Positions 1 to 8,137 of a stretch of 64,000 bases of DNA are shown here, in pieces; within the stretch, counting starts at the first letter, position 1, and each line of letters starts with the position of its first letter. Under the pieces are notes generated by a model, which had not been told where the DNA came from, made no database searches, and saw only the letters and a list, made by a program, of their open reading frames with translations. This DNA is from DAIDKA01 sp049792815 (lineage in GTDB: Bacteria; Pseudomonadota; Gammaproteobacteria; Steroidobacterales; Steroidobacteraceae). The stretch covers positions 1 through 64,000 of the forward strand of contig JBARBG010000160.1 of the NCBI GenBank assembly GCA_049792815.1, given 5' to 3'. Both the position numbers and the translations under genes were made by a program.

Positions 1-901
1 AGGTACGGCCATGCGAAAACACGTACAACGAGTCGAAGGTCAGGGCTTGCTCAGATTCTCCGAGCGTCAGTACACGACGCTGCAATGCATCCCGGTAGTA
101 GCCGAAATAGGCCAGCATCAGTAGGCCGTTCTGGGCAAGGGCCGTGACCGCCAGCAATAACGACACAGACTCATGTTCCAGCAGCGCCCAGAACAGTGCG
201 CACACCGAAGTTGGCATTACCACGCACAGCGCGGCCGGGGCGAATACGCCAGTCAATATGAAGGCGCCTGTGATCAGTTGAATCAGCATCGCAACGCTCA
301 TCAGGCCGGAGTGCACAAAGGAACCCATCAGCTCAGCGGCAATCGGTTCATGGCCTGTCGGCATTGTCCAAAGGCCGAAGAATAGGTAATTGGCGCCGTT
401 GAGCAACATCCAGACGCCAAAAATGATGCGACCGGCCAGCACTATGTGCTGCATGCCAGGACTCGCCGCGGCCTTCACAGCGCCATCCGCGCCAATGGGC
501 AGCGGCTTCGCGTGCAGCGTAAACATCGCGCGATAGCAGCCGAAGAAGGCCACAGAGAGAAAAATATTGCTAACAAGAACTTTTCCGCCGGCGACCATCG
601 ATCCGATGTGGTAGTGCGAAAGTGGTGCATCCCACCAGAATACGTTGAACACGACTGTCATGCACACGAGAAGCATGAGCGGAGTGTAGAAGCCGAACAG
701 GACGGCAATACCGGTCAGCAGCTCCACGGCTTTCACGGCATCAAACAGGTGGCTGTGCAGAAATGCAAACAGCGTCTCATGCTGCAAAGGAATAGTGGTG
801 AAATATCCCGGCTGCGGAAATATATGAACAAAATGCTCAAGACCCATCGGAATCATCCAGGCCGCGTACCAAAGTCGTACGGTCCACGTTACGTATTTCA
901 T
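1..901 (-). CDS. Tandem-duplicated DoxX-like integral membrane protein (partial, C-terminus outside window)
   Basis: The minus strand is open for 300 codons from ATG at 901, which follows a strong AAGGGGG Shine-Dalgarno, to the window edge without a stop. The product is strongly hydrophobic and falls into two similar halves of about 120 residues (roughly 5-120 and 145-285). Each has an opening Arg/Trp-rich helix, a LLTG or LITG helix, an Y/F-x-P turn and later aromatic helices ending in CYR or YYR. This looks like two DoxX/DoxD-type four-helix units fused in tandem. DoxX-like proteins are inner-membrane proteins of varied, often redox-related roles; no function can be assigned here. The family call rests on helix pattern, not on a search. 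Confidence 0.7.
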   Translation of the reverse strand, partial: MKYVTWTVRLWYAAWMIPMGLEHFVHIFPQPGYFTTIPLQHETLFAFLHSHLFDAVKAVELLTGIAVLFGFYTPLMLLVCMTVVFNVFWWDAPLSHYHIGSMVAGGKVLVSNIFLSVAFFGCYRAMFTLHAKPLPIGADGAVKAAASPGMQHIVLAGRIIFGVWMLLNGANYLFFGLWTMPTGHEPIAAELMGSFVHSGLMSVAMLIQLITGAFILTGVFAPAALCVVMPTSVCALFWALLEHESVSLLLAVTALAQNGLLMLAYFGYYRDALQRRVLTLGESEQALTFDSLYVFSHGRT

Positions 902-1297
902 CCGATTCCCCCTTGCTTCTTTAGATCTCGTACTGCGATTTGATGCCGCAGGAGAACTTTAGCTTTAGCCAACCATTCAAGGCTAATGCCACGTGGCCGC
1001 AGTTACCAGAGATTTATGTCTACCGAACCGCCATCCTGCAGCGCGCGCTGATCTTCTCGGGCCTATTCAACCTCCCGATTCCGGTTCCCATTCTTGACAT
1101 GTGTGCGCGGCTGGAAGTGGGGCGGCTCGAAACTGGCAGCTCGAACTTTTGCACCTGCAACTCAACCTAGGCGCCTGCTCGAACGCCTCAGGTCTTTTCG
1201 CAACGCCTATCAGTCGAACCGAAACCGCCTTTCTATGTCCAATTTCCACGACCCCAGTCTAGGGCATCTGCCCGGTATTAATGCTTGCCGTTAATAA
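902..1297. other. Intergenic stretch with no supported gene
   Basis: About 400 bases between the DoxX-like gene and the HigB remnant. Only short open frames occur on either strand (for example 940-1170 plus), without a convincing ribosome site or recognisable product. I see no RNA gene or repeat. It may hold the decayed 5' part of the toxin gene whose end survives at 1298-1357. Confidence 0.5.
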
Positions 1298-1357
1298 GGC
1301 GGCCGCGTGAGGCAGCACAGCATCCGCATCAACCAACAGTGGCGGATTTGCTTCTGA
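1298..1357 (+). pseudogene. HigB (RelE/ParE-type) toxin remnant
   Basis: Just before the antitoxin, the frame ending at TGA 1355-1357 encodes QHSIRINQQWRICF, matching the conserved C-terminal core of HigB toxins (GQ-S-IRIN-QWR-CF). It is preceded by an in-frame stop at 1295-1297, and no upstream toxin sequence is recognisable. Intact HigB continues about 15-20 residues past this core, so the gene appears to have lost its 5' part and its end. The spacing to the HigA start (13 bases, with GAGGAGG) is typical of an intact higBA operon. Remnant status rests on motif recognition. Confidence 0.65.
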
Positions 1358-1370
1358 GGAGGACACTGGA

Positions 1371-1700
1371 ATGGCTGCAAAGAGGCGTCGCCCCGTTCAC
1401 CCGGGGGACATCCTGCGTCACGACTTCATGGAACCCTTGAAGCTGACGGCGTACAGGGTGGCGAAGGATCTGGGCGTGTCCGCTCCCACGGTCAATGAGA
1501 TCGTGCGTCGAGGCAAGTCGGTCACGGCGGAGATGGCCCTGCGACTCGCGCGATATTTCGGCACGAGCGCGCAGCTTTGGCTGAATCTGCAGACCCAGTA
1601 CGACCTTGAGGTGGCAAGCCGGAAGACTGGGAAAAAGATTGCAAAGACAATTCAACCGGCTGTGCTGCCAAGCCCTGCGCCGGCAGACCAGGCGGCCTAG
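1371..1700 (+). CDS. higA: HigA-family antitoxin (XRE/VapI-type HTH)
   Basis: This 109-residue protein has the HigA hallmarks: an HPGDILRHDFMEPL opening (residues 10-23), a helix-turn-helix at about 25-60 (YRVAKDLGVSAPTVNEIV), and the AxRLARYFGTSAQLWLNLQ segment at 61-80. HigA neutralises HigB and represses its own operon as a DNA-binding dimer. ATG 1371 has a strong GAGGAGG site. The toxin gene in front is only a remnant, so this copy may survive as an orphan regulator or an antitoxin against related toxins elsewhere. The C-terminus is Pro/Ala-rich. Confidence 0.88.
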   Translation: MAAKRRRPVHPGDILRHDFMEPLKLTAYRVAKDLGVSAPTVNEIVRRGKSVTAEMALRLARYFGTSAQLWLNLQTQYDLEVASRKTGKKIAKTIQPAVLPSPAPADQAA

Positions 1701-1841
1701 GAGTTCGCCAATGGGGTCGGTGAGTGGGGTGGATGGGGGAACTCGGTGCCCTCTAATCTTGTTCCAACAATGCCTTGCGCACGACTTTTGATTCCGAGCC
1801 TGGCCTCGATCGAGCTTGTGACACTCATGAGTCGCGGGCTG

Positions 1842-2087
1842 CTATATCTGCCAGTTCTCGCGAATCGTGTCAGCCATCGAGGCCCACTGCGCGCTTGCCT
1901 CGTCCAACTTGGTCGCCATCTTCCAAACGGCTGCGGCGAGCTGTTGTGCATCGGAGGCCTGCATCAATGCCAGCTGGCAATCGCTGACAGCCGCGATCAG
2001 TTCGTGGGCGAGTCCGCATAGTTGGGCGCTCGGGAGTTCCTGCGGCGCCGTGGCCGCGGGCTTCTCCGCAAAGGCAACGATATTCAT
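1842..2087 (-). CDS. Small hypothetical protein (81 aa)
   Basis: I do not recognise this protein. ATG 2087 (MNIVAFAEKP) has an AGGGG Shine-Dalgarno about seven bases upstream; the open frame extends further 5' but without a better start. The product is Ala-rich and mostly helical, without a signal peptide or membrane helix. Two Cys (in LCGLAHEL and DCQLAL) and several Trp are present. The sequence could form a short helical hairpin. It is convergent with higA and divergent from the GH3 gene, whose promoter region it shares. Confidence 0.5.
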   Translation of the reverse strand: MNIVAFAEKPAATAPQELPSAQLCGLAHELIAAVSDCQLALMQASDAQQLAAAVWKMATKLDEASAQWASMADTIRENWQI

Positions 2088-2204
2088 CGTGTTACCCCTG
2101 ATCGCCTTGCATGCAACCCGTGTGCGAACAGTCGCTACGCTAGAACCCCAAGATGTCGGACGCGTGACGATCAGGCGGATCGTAACCGTCAATCGACTGA
2201 GCAA

Positions 2205-2233
2205 TTGACAGTCCGGCACCTGCCTCTTAGTCT
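2205..2233 (+). promoter_or_regulatory. Putative sigma-70 promoter of the GH3 gene
   Basis: A consensus -35 box TTGACA (2205-2210) is followed after 17 bases by TAGTCT (2228-2233), a weak -10. Transcription would start near 2240, immediately before the LacI-type operator at 2244-2257. Prediction by eye. Confidence 0.45.
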
Positions 2234-2243
2234 TCGCCGCATT

Positions 2244-2257
2244 TGAAAACGTTTGCA
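2244..2257. promoter_or_regulatory. LacI/GalR-family operator TGAAAACGTTTGCA
   Basis: A 14-bp near-perfect palindrome with the central CG typical of LacI/GalR-family operators (TGNAANCGNTTNCA class). It lies just downstream of the predicted start of transcription and 12 bases before the GH3 start codon, a classic repressor position. The LacI-type regulator encoded at 4713-5780 is the obvious candidate to bind it. Confidence 0.7.
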
Positions 2258-2269
2258 TCAGGGGAAATC

Positions 2270-4777
2270 ATGGGTCTGTTGCGTGGCATGCCACTGGTCT
2301 TGTACCTGGGGTTGGTTTGCGGCTCGGGTGGTGCTGGGGCGGCAGCGCTGCCGGATGTCGAGGTCAACGCGCGCGCCGATGCGCTGCTGGCGAAGCTGAC
2401 TCTCGAGGAGAAGATCGCGCTCATGGCCGGCGGCAGCACCTTCGGCACGGCGCCCATCGCGCGCTTGGGCATTCCGGCGTTGAGCTTTTCGGACGGTCCC
2501 AATGGCGTGCGCTCCAATGATGAGGCCGCGGCCACGGTGTTTCCCACCGGATCGGCGCTGGCCGCGACCTGGGATCCGCAGGTGGTGCAGGGGGTGGGTG
2601 CCGCCATCGGCCGCGAGGCCCGCGCGCTTGGCGTACAGGTCATGCTCGGTCCGAACGTCAATATCCAGCGCTCGCCGCTCGGCGGCCGCAACTTCGAGGC
2701 TTACTCCGAGGACCCGTTTCTGGCCGGCACCACCGGCATTGCCTTCGTGCAGGGCGTGCAATCGCAGGGTGTGGGTACCTCGGTCAAGCATTTTGTGGCC
2801 AACGAGCAGGAACTGAACCGTCTGACCGGCACTTCCAATGTGGATGAGCGCACCTTGCGCGAGATCTACTTGCGTCCGTTCGAAATGATAGTCGCGGCCG
2901 CCCAGCCGTGGACGGTCATGGCCTCCTACAACCGCCTGAATGGCACGTACATGACGGAGAATCCGCTCATCGGCCGGATATTGAAGGGCGAATGGGGCTT
3001 CGGTGGGCTGCTGATGTCGGATTGGGGAGCGGTGCATGTCACGGCCCCCGCCGCGAACGCGGGCACCGACCTGGAAATGCCGGGGCCGCCCAAATTCTTC
3101 GGTCCGCCTCTGCTGGCGGCGGTTCGCGCCGGCGCCGTGAGCCAGGCAGTGATCGATGATGCCGCACGCAGGATGCTGCGGACCATCGTGCGTTCGGGCG
3201 TGATGGATCGGGGGGCGCGGCCACGCGGTGAGCTGCGCAGCGCGCGCAACCACGAGGCCGCGTTGGCCGCCGCGCGCGAATCGGTCACTTTGCTCAAGAA
3301 CGACGGCCTGCTGCCGTTGTCGGCCACACAGGTTCATACTCTGGCCGTCATCGGGCCCAACGCCGATGTCCCGCTGTACGAGGGCGGCGGCAGCGCCAGC
3401 GTGATACCGGGCGTCAGCGCGACACCGCTCGAGGCCGTCAGGGCGCTCGCACCAGGAGTCCGGATACTTTATTCGCGCGGGGTCGACAACGATGAGGTGC
3501 CGCCACCCATCGACCCAAGGTTGCTCAGCACCGGCATCGATCGCCGTCACCACGGCCTCACCTTTGGCTACTTCAACAATGCGGAATTCAAGGGCCCACC
3601 GGTGCGGCAGGGTACGGCTGCGTATTTCGATGCGACCATGCTGGCCAGCAAACTGGGCCAGATGTCCGCGCGCCTTGAGGGGTACCTGTGGCCGCAGCAA
3701 ACCGGCACCTATCAGTTCAGTCTGAGCCAGATCGGCAGCGGACGGTTGTGCATCGATGACCAGGAACTCATTGCCCCCGAGCACAGTACGGCGCCTGGGA
3801 CGCAGGGCATCTTTGACGCAAAGGCGCGCCTGGCCAGCATCCCGCTCGTGGCCGGCCGGCATTACCATCTGCGCATTGAATACGTGAGTCGGCCCACGTC
3901 ATTTCATTCATTGCACGTGGGCATGCGCGCGCCGGTGGACGGGATTGAGGCCGCGGTGGCGGCGGCACGCGCGGCCGAGGCCGCGGTGGTATTCGTCGGT
4001 TCCGCGCGCGGTTCGGAGACCGAGGGCCGCGACCGTGCCTCCATGGCACTGCCCGGGCAGCAGGACGAACTGGTGCAGGCCGTTCTGCGTGCCAATCCGC
4101 GCACCATCATCGTGCTGCAGGCGGGCGCGCCTTACGCGCTGCCCTGGGCGGACCAGGCGCCGGCCATACTGCAGGCCTGGCTCAATGGCGAGGCCGGACC
4201 CGAGGCGCTCGCCGAAGTGCTGTTCGGCGCGGTCAATCCATCCGGCAAGCTGCCGGTGACCTTTCCGCGGCGTCTCATCGACAACCCGGCCTATCTTTAT
4301 TACAGCACCGGCCTCGACGCCGATTACGGCGAGGGTGTGTTCGTGGGCTACCGGTACTACGACACCAAGGGAATCGCGCCGCTCTTTGCCTTCGGGCACG
4401 GCCTTTCCTACACCACGTTCTCCTATCACGATCTTGTGGTTCCGGCGCGAGCGGTACGCGGGCAGCCCCTGACGGTGTCAGTGGCAGTCACCAACAGCGG
4501 TGCGCGCGCCGGTACTGAAACCGTGCAGCTGTACGTGGGGGATGCGGCCACGCGCGTGGTGGTTCGACCGCAGAAGGAGTTGAAGGCTTTCCGCAGGGTA
4601 AGCCTCAAGCCCGGCGAGACGAGCACCCTCAGTTTCACGCTGCTGCCGCGGGATTTTCAGTACTACGACGCAATGGCCCACCATTGGGCCGATACGCTGG
4701 GCAGCCACCGGATCAGCGTCGGCTCCTCCTCGGACGACCTGCGCGCGGGCCAGGATTTCGAGCTGGCGGCGCAGTAG
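2270..4777 (+). CDS. Glycoside hydrolase family 3 (beta-glucosidase/beta-xylosidase type) with PA14 insert
   Basis: An 835-residue secreted enzyme that would release sugars from the non-reducing ends of oligosaccharides. A signal peptide (to about residue 25) precedes the GH3 barrel with DGPNG, KHF and the nucleophile motif LLMSDWG (Asp251). In the second domain, SETEGRDR probably supplies the acid/base Glu. A PA14 domain is inserted at about 430-560 (EGYLWPQQTGTYQF), and a fibronectin III-like domain ends the protein. ATG 2270 is chosen because AGGGG precedes it; the upstream TTG at 2243 lies within the operator. The 3' end overlaps the convergent LacI gene by 65 bases. Glucosidase versus xylosidase specificity cannot be read; the GH8 neighbour favours xylo-oligosaccharides. 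Confidence 0.9.
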   Translation: MGLLRGMPLVLYLGLVCGSGGAGAAALPDVEVNARADALLAKLTLEEKIALMAGGSTFGTAPIARLGIPALSFSDGPNGVRSNDEAAATVFPTGSALAATWDPQVVQGVGAAIGREARALGVQVMLGPNVNIQRSPLGGRNFEAYSEDPFLAGTTGIAFVQGVQSQGVGTSVKHFVANEQELNRLTGTSNVDERTLREIYLRPFEMIVAAAQPWTVMASYNRLNGTYMTENPLIGRILKGEWGFGGLLMSDWGAVHVTAPAANAGTDLEMPGPPKFFGPPLLAAVRAGAVSQAVIDDAARRMLRTIVRSGVMDRGARPRGELRSARNHEAALAAARESVTLLKNDGLLPLSATQVHTLAVIGPNADVPLYEGGGSASVIPGVSATPLEAVRALAPGVRILYSRGVDNDEVPPPIDPRLLSTGIDRRHHGLTFGYFNNAEFKGPPVRQGTAAYFDATMLASKLGQMSARLEGYLWPQQTGTYQFSLSQIGSGRLCIDDQELIAPEHSTAPGTQGIFDAKARLASIPLVAGRHYHLRIEYVSRPTSFHSLHVGMRAPVDGIEAAVAAARAAEAAVVFVGSARGSETEGRDRASMALPGQQDELVQAVLRANPRTIIVLQAGAPYALPWADQAPAILQAWLNGEAGPEALAEVLFGAVNPSGKLPVTFPRRLIDNPAYLYYSTGLDADYGEGVFVGYRYYDTKGIAPLFAFGHGLSYTTFSYHDLVVPARAVRGQPLTVSVAVTNSGARAGTETVQLYVGDAATRVVVRPQKELKAFRRVSLKPGETSTLSFTLLPRDFQYYDAMAHHWADTLGSHRISVGSSSDDLRAGQDFELAAQ

Positions 4778-5780
4778 ACTCGCGGATCACCAGACGCGTG
4801 GGCAACACCACCTCGCGTGCCACGTCGCGCCCTGCGAGCTGGTCGAGCAGTTGCTGCGCGGCGCGATGGCCGAGTTCCTGGCGCGGGATGTTCACGGTAG
4901 TGAGCGGCGGGTTGTAGAACTCGGCCAGGTTCTGATCATCGAAGCCGACGATCGAGACATCCACCGGCACTGACAGTCCCAGCTTGTGCGCGGCGCGGAT
5001 GGCACCGTAGGCCATCTCGTCGTTGCCGCACAGCACCGCCGTGGGTGGTTGCGCGAGGCCCATGAGATGCCGCATGCCGGCGGCGCCTGAACCGATCGTG
5101 AAATCCCCGGTTTGTATGAGTTCTGCGGGCGCCGACAGTCCCGCGGCGGTGAGTGCTGTACGGTAGCCTTCAAGGCGGCGAAGCGCGCTGGGCACCCGCC
5201 GCAGACCACTGATATGGGCAATGCGGCGGTGGCCCAGTGCGATCAGGTGCCGAACCGCTTCCATGGCGCCGGCGTGATGGTCGGTAGTGACGACGGGAAC
5301 CGTGGCGCCCGCCAATCGCTCCAGCACCGTCACCAGGGGCGGTAGCTGCCGGCCGCCCGAGGCGTAGGCCGCCGGGGCGGCACCCGTGAGCAGGATGATG
5401 CCGTCCGCCCGGCCGCTCGCCACCTGATCGAAAAAATGCTGTTCACGCTCCGGGTCGCCGTCGCTGTTGCCAAAGAGCAGCGCGAACTGCGAGTTGCGGG
5501 TCACTTCCTCGGCGCCGGCAAAGATCTCCAGGAAAAAGGGACTCAGGTTCGGTGCGACGAACAGGATGGCCTGGGCCAATCCCTGCCGCAGCCCGCGCGC
5601 CAGCAGGTTCGGCCGGTAACCCAGCTTTTCCACCGCGCCCATGACGCGCTCGCGGGTCTTCGGCCGCAGCAGGTGCGGGCGTGACAGGGCGCGCGACACC
5701 GTTGCGATCGACAGGCCCAGTTCGCGCGCGACGTCCTTGATGGTTGCGGGCGCGGTGAGCGCAAACTCTCGTTTTGCCAT
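4713..5780 (-). CDS. LacI-family transcriptional regulator
   Basis: A 355-residue LacI/GalR-type regulator. The N-terminal helix-turn-helix (residues 13-35: TIKDVARELGLSIATVSRAL) and hinge (about 45-60) are followed by a periplasmic-binding-protein-like effector domain with IILLTGA, RRIAHISG and a late SIVGFDDQNLAEF. The last 15 or so residues are a basic, Pro-rich tail encoded over the 3' end of the GH3 gene. It sits between two glycosidase genes and probably represses the locus through the operator at 2244-2257, with a sugar as inducer. The 43-base gap to the divergent GH8 gene shows no second copy of that operator. Confidence 0.9.
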   Translation of the reverse strand: MAKREFALTAPATIKDVARELGLSIATVSRALSRPHLLRPKTRERVMGAVEKLGYRPNLLARGLRQGLAQAILFVAPNLSPFFLEIFAGAEEVTRNSQFALLFGNSDGDPEREQHFFDQVASGRADGIILLTGAAPAAYASGGRQLPPLVTVLERLAGATVPVVTTDHHAGAMEAVRHLIALGHRRIAHISGLRRVPSALRRLEGYRTALTAAGLSAPAELIQTGDFTIGSGAAGMRHLMGLAQPPTAVLCGNDEMAYGAIRAAHKLGLSVPVDVSIVGFDDQNLAEFYNPPLTTVNIPRQELGHRAAQQLLDQLAGRDVAREVVLPTRLVIRESTAPPARNPGPRAGRPRRSRR

Positions 5781-5812
5781 GGCGGTGAGGGTGCCATGCG
5801 GCCTGCATTCGG

Positions 5813-5818
5813 TACAAT
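5813..5818 (+). promoter_or_regulatory. Putative -10 box TACAAT of the GH8 gene
   Basis: TACAAT lies only five bases before ATG 5824, so transcription would start at or beside the start codon, implying a leaderless mRNA. No Shine-Dalgarno is seen and no good -35 at 17 bases. Confidence 0.35.
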
Positions 5819-5823
5819 GCCCG

Positions 5824-7224
5824 ATGTCCCGAAAACTTCGCTCAATCCTAGCGGGCTCGCTGCTGCTCGCGGTGGGTCATGTCGGCGCTGCAGGGCAACC
5901 GGCCGATGGCGAGGGCGCCTACTACACCCACGTGTATCACGATCTGTTCGTCGAGCGTCTGGCGCGCAGTCCGGATGAGGTGCACGCGAAAATCCAGCAC
6001 GCCTTTAGTCAGCTCTTTCACGGCGATGGTCAGGAGCAGCGCCTCTACTTCGAGACCGGTGCCAACGCCGCTGGCACGCTCGCCTATATCACTGACTGGG
6101 CGAACAACGATGCGCGCACCGAGGGCATGAGCTACGGCATGATGATTGCCGTGCAACTGGACAAGAAGCGCGAGTTCGACGCGCTGTGGAACTGGTCCAG
6201 GACCTACATGCTCATCACCGATCTGAAGGATCCTTCGGTGGGTTACTTTGCCTGGTCGATGAATACGGACGGCACACCCCGTTCGACGGGCGCTGCACCC
6301 GACGGGGAGGAATATTACGTGATGGCGCTGTATTTCGCGGCGCATCGTTGGGGCAATGGCCGGGGCATCTACAACTACCAGCGCGAGGCCGAGCGGATCC
6401 TGCGTGGCATGCGTCATCACCCAGTGCTGACGGCAACTCCGCCGTTTCGCATCCACCCCGGTGATACCCCGTTCGTTGCGCCCGACACGCCCTGGCCGAG
6501 CCCGAACAACCGCCGGGCAATGGCCGATGCCGCCCGGGAGGGCCGGTCATGGCCACCGCCGCGTCCGAACCGAACCTCGCAACCGGTGACGGTGGGTCCG
6601 ATGGTGGATGAAGCCCATACGATGATCCGCTTCGTGCCGGACACCGGCGTGGCAGGCACGGATGCGTCCTATCATCTGCCCGCGTTTTATGAATTATGGG
6701 CGCGCTGGGGTCCCATGGAAGATCGCGCCTTCTGGGCCGCGGCGGCGGCGGTGAGCCGCGAGCTTTTCGTTCGCGTCACGGGCCCGCAAACCGGTCTGTC
6801 GCCTGATCGCAGCAATGTCGACATGTCGCCCCTCAACGGCCGGGATGGCCAGCCCGTTCAGTTCGGTTACGACAGCTGGCGTACGGTCAGCAACTGGTCA
6901 GTGGACTACAGCTGGTGGCACAAGGATCCGCAGGAGCCGGTGCTCAGTGAACGCGTGCAGAGATTCCTGTCTGCTCAGGGCATTCACAGCTTCGCTGACC
7001 GCTATACGCTTGACGGGCAGCCGCTGTCGATGCGCCATTCTCCCGGCATGGTTGCAACGGCGGCGGTAGCAAGCCTGGCCGCGGCGCCCGGCGCAATCCC
7101 CAAGGCGTTTCTGCAGGAACTGTGGGACATGCCGGTGCCCGCGGGTGAGCAGCGTTATTTTGATGGCATGCTCTACCTGATGAGCATGATGCATCTGGGC
7201 GGGGAGTTTCGCGTCATCCAGTAG
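5824..7224 (+). CDS. GH8 enzyme, reducing-end xylose-releasing exo-oligoxylanase (Rex)-like, secreted
   Basis: A 466-residue GH8 protein. After a signal peptide (about 1-22) come TEGMSYGMMIAV (general acid Glu100), GYFAWSMNTDG, APDGEEYYVMAL (Asp160), HRWGNG and YDSWR (Asp350, probable base). The segments DASYHLPAFYELW and YFDGMLYLMSMM follow the Rex subgroup, which cuts xylose from the reducing end of xylo-oligosaccharides. Characterised Rex enzymes are, as far as I recall, cytoplasmic; this one carries a signal peptide, suggesting periplasmic action. A Pro-rich insert occupies about 220-255. ATG 5824 is chosen because the encoded signal peptide starts there; upstream codons overlap the divergent LacI gene. 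Exact specificity is inferred. Confidence 0.85.
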   Translation: MSRKLRSILAGSLLLAVGHVGAAGQPADGEGAYYTHVYHDLFVERLARSPDEVHAKIQHAFSQLFHGDGQEQRLYFETGANAAGTLAYITDWANNDARTEGMSYGMMIAVQLDKKREFDALWNWSRTYMLITDLKDPSVGYFAWSMNTDGTPRSTGAAPDGEEYYVMALYFAAHRWGNGRGIYNYQREAERILRGMRHHPVLTATPPFRIHPGDTPFVAPDTPWPSPNNRRAMADAAREGRSWPPPRPNRTSQPVTVGPMVDEAHTMIRFVPDTGVAGTDASYHLPAFYELWARWGPMEDRAFWAAAAAVSRELFVRVTGPQTGLSPDRSNVDMSPLNGRDGQPVQFGYDSWRTVSNWSVDYSWWHKDPQEPVLSERVQRFLSAQGIHSFADRYTLDGQPLSMRHSPGMVATAAVASLAAAPGAIPKAFLQELWDMPVPAGEQRYFDGMLYLMSMMHLGGEFRVIQ

Positions 7225-8014
7225 GCGGTGCGGCGAGGTGCCGGGCCAGAAAGGCGCGCACTATTGCGTTGTATTCCTGTGGATTGTCGAGGTTCGGCAT
7301 GTGGCCGGCCGCGGCGATGACGGCACTCTCGGCGTTGGGCAGCCGGCGCGCCAGCGCTTTGGCCGCGGCGGCGCGGCTGCGACTCTCGTGATCACCATGG
7401 ATTATGAGCGTCGGCGTCTGCAGCGACTCCAAGGCAACCGCAGTGGTAATGGCTGCGACCGCAGACGGACCAGCAAGCAGATCCCGGCCCGGATAGCGTG
7501 TAATCATGGCGCTCAGCATGGCCTGCGCATGTTGATTGGTGGTTTGTAATTGGGTCAGCGCATGCCGCTGCCACTCGTGGCGGAAGGCCTCCATGCCCTG
7601 GGCCTGGGCGAGCTCGCGAAAGTGCGCCAGCGGCACTTCGCTGCGAGTCGTCTCGAAATTCGGCGGTCCATCCAGCACCAGGCAGGTCACCGCGGCCGGC
7701 ATCGCTAGCGCAAACGCCACGGCGGCGCGAGCCCCTTGTGACATGCCGACCAGTGCCACGCGCTCAAGACCCAGCAGGCCGCGCAGTGCGCACAGGTCTG
7801 CGACATCCTCTTGCTGGGAGGGGCGACCCGCCGAGAGCCCAAAGCCGCGGCGATCGGGACGGATCATGCGAAACTGATCACGCAGCGACTGCGCCTGCAG
7901 ATCCCACATCTGCAGGTCCAGCGCCCAGCCATGCAGCCACAGCACCGCGGGGCCGTCACCTTCATCGCGAAAACGCAGTTGAACACCGTTGCGTGTGAAA
8001 TATCGATCCTGCAT
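7214..8014 (-). CDS. Alpha/beta hydrolase fold protein
   Basis: A 266-residue cytoplasmic-looking hydrolase with the complete triad pattern: oxyanion HGWALD near residue 28, nucleophile elbow GMSQG (Ser92), acid in IHGDHE (about 210) and catalytic His in GHMPNLDNP (about 238). It resembles the small esterase/lactonase members of the family; an acyl-sugar or ester substrate fits the locus but is not shown. Its 3' end overlaps the GH8 gene by 11 bases. The first palindromic site (8034-8050) lies 20 bases before its start and may control it together with the divergent TonB receptor gene. Confidence 0.85.
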   Translation of the reverse strand: MQDRYFTRNGVQLRFRDEGDGPAVLWLHGWALDLQMWDLQAQSLRDQFRMIRPDRRGFGLSAGRPSQQEDVADLCALRGLLGLERVALVGMSQGARAAVAFALAMPAAVTCLVLDGPPNFETTRSEVPLAHFRELAQAQGMEAFRHEWQRHALTQLQTTNQHAQAMLSAMITRYPGRDLLAGPSAVAAITTAVALESLQTPTLIIHGDHESRSRAAAAKALARRLPNAESAVIAAAGHMPNLDNPQEYNAIVRAFLARHLAAPPTG

Positions 8015-8033
8015 CAGCGCTGCGCTTCAAAGG

Positions 8034-8050
8034 TTTTCGATATCCGAAAA
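8034..8050. promoter_or_regulatory. Palindromic operator-like site 1 (TTTTCG-N5-CGAAAA)
   Basis: A perfect inverted repeat TTTTCG/CGAAAA with spacer ATATC. It lies 20 bases upstream of the hydrolase start, in the divergent gap before the TonB receptor gene. A near-identical site is at 8123-8137, pointing to a dimeric regulator. The regulator family cannot be told from the site. Confidence 0.65.
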
Positions 8051-8122
8051 TACCGAACTCGGTTACGACGCTTGACCATTCATCCTGCCACGGTTCAGTA
8101 TGTTTCCAATTGCGAAGTATCC

Positions 8123-8137
8123 TTTCGATATTCGAAA
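8123..8137. promoter_or_regulatory. Palindromic operator-like site 2 (TTTCG-N5-CGAAA)
   Basis: Second copy of the same motif (TTTCGATATTCGAAA), 88 bases centre to centre from site 1 and about 145 bases before the receptor start. The shared consensus is TTTCGATATYCGAAA. Two such copies in one 267-base gap are unlikely by chance in this GC-rich sequence. Confidence 0.65.

Noticed and set aside
940..1170. A 76-codon open frame on the plus strand between the DoxX-like gene and the HigB remnant.
   Set aside because: No ribosome site, no recognisable domain and it lies in an apparently decayed region; not supported as a gene.
2243..2269. TTG at 2243 as start of the GH3 gene.
   Set aside because: It lies inside the operator-like palindrome and would put nine polar residues before the signal peptide; ATG 2270 has a good ribosome site.
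2258..3868. A 536-codon open frame antisense to the GH3 gene.
   Set aside because: It is compositionally odd (Arg/His/Gln-rich), matches no family, and lies fully opposite a strong GH3 gene; GC-rich coding sequence commonly leaves open antisense frames.
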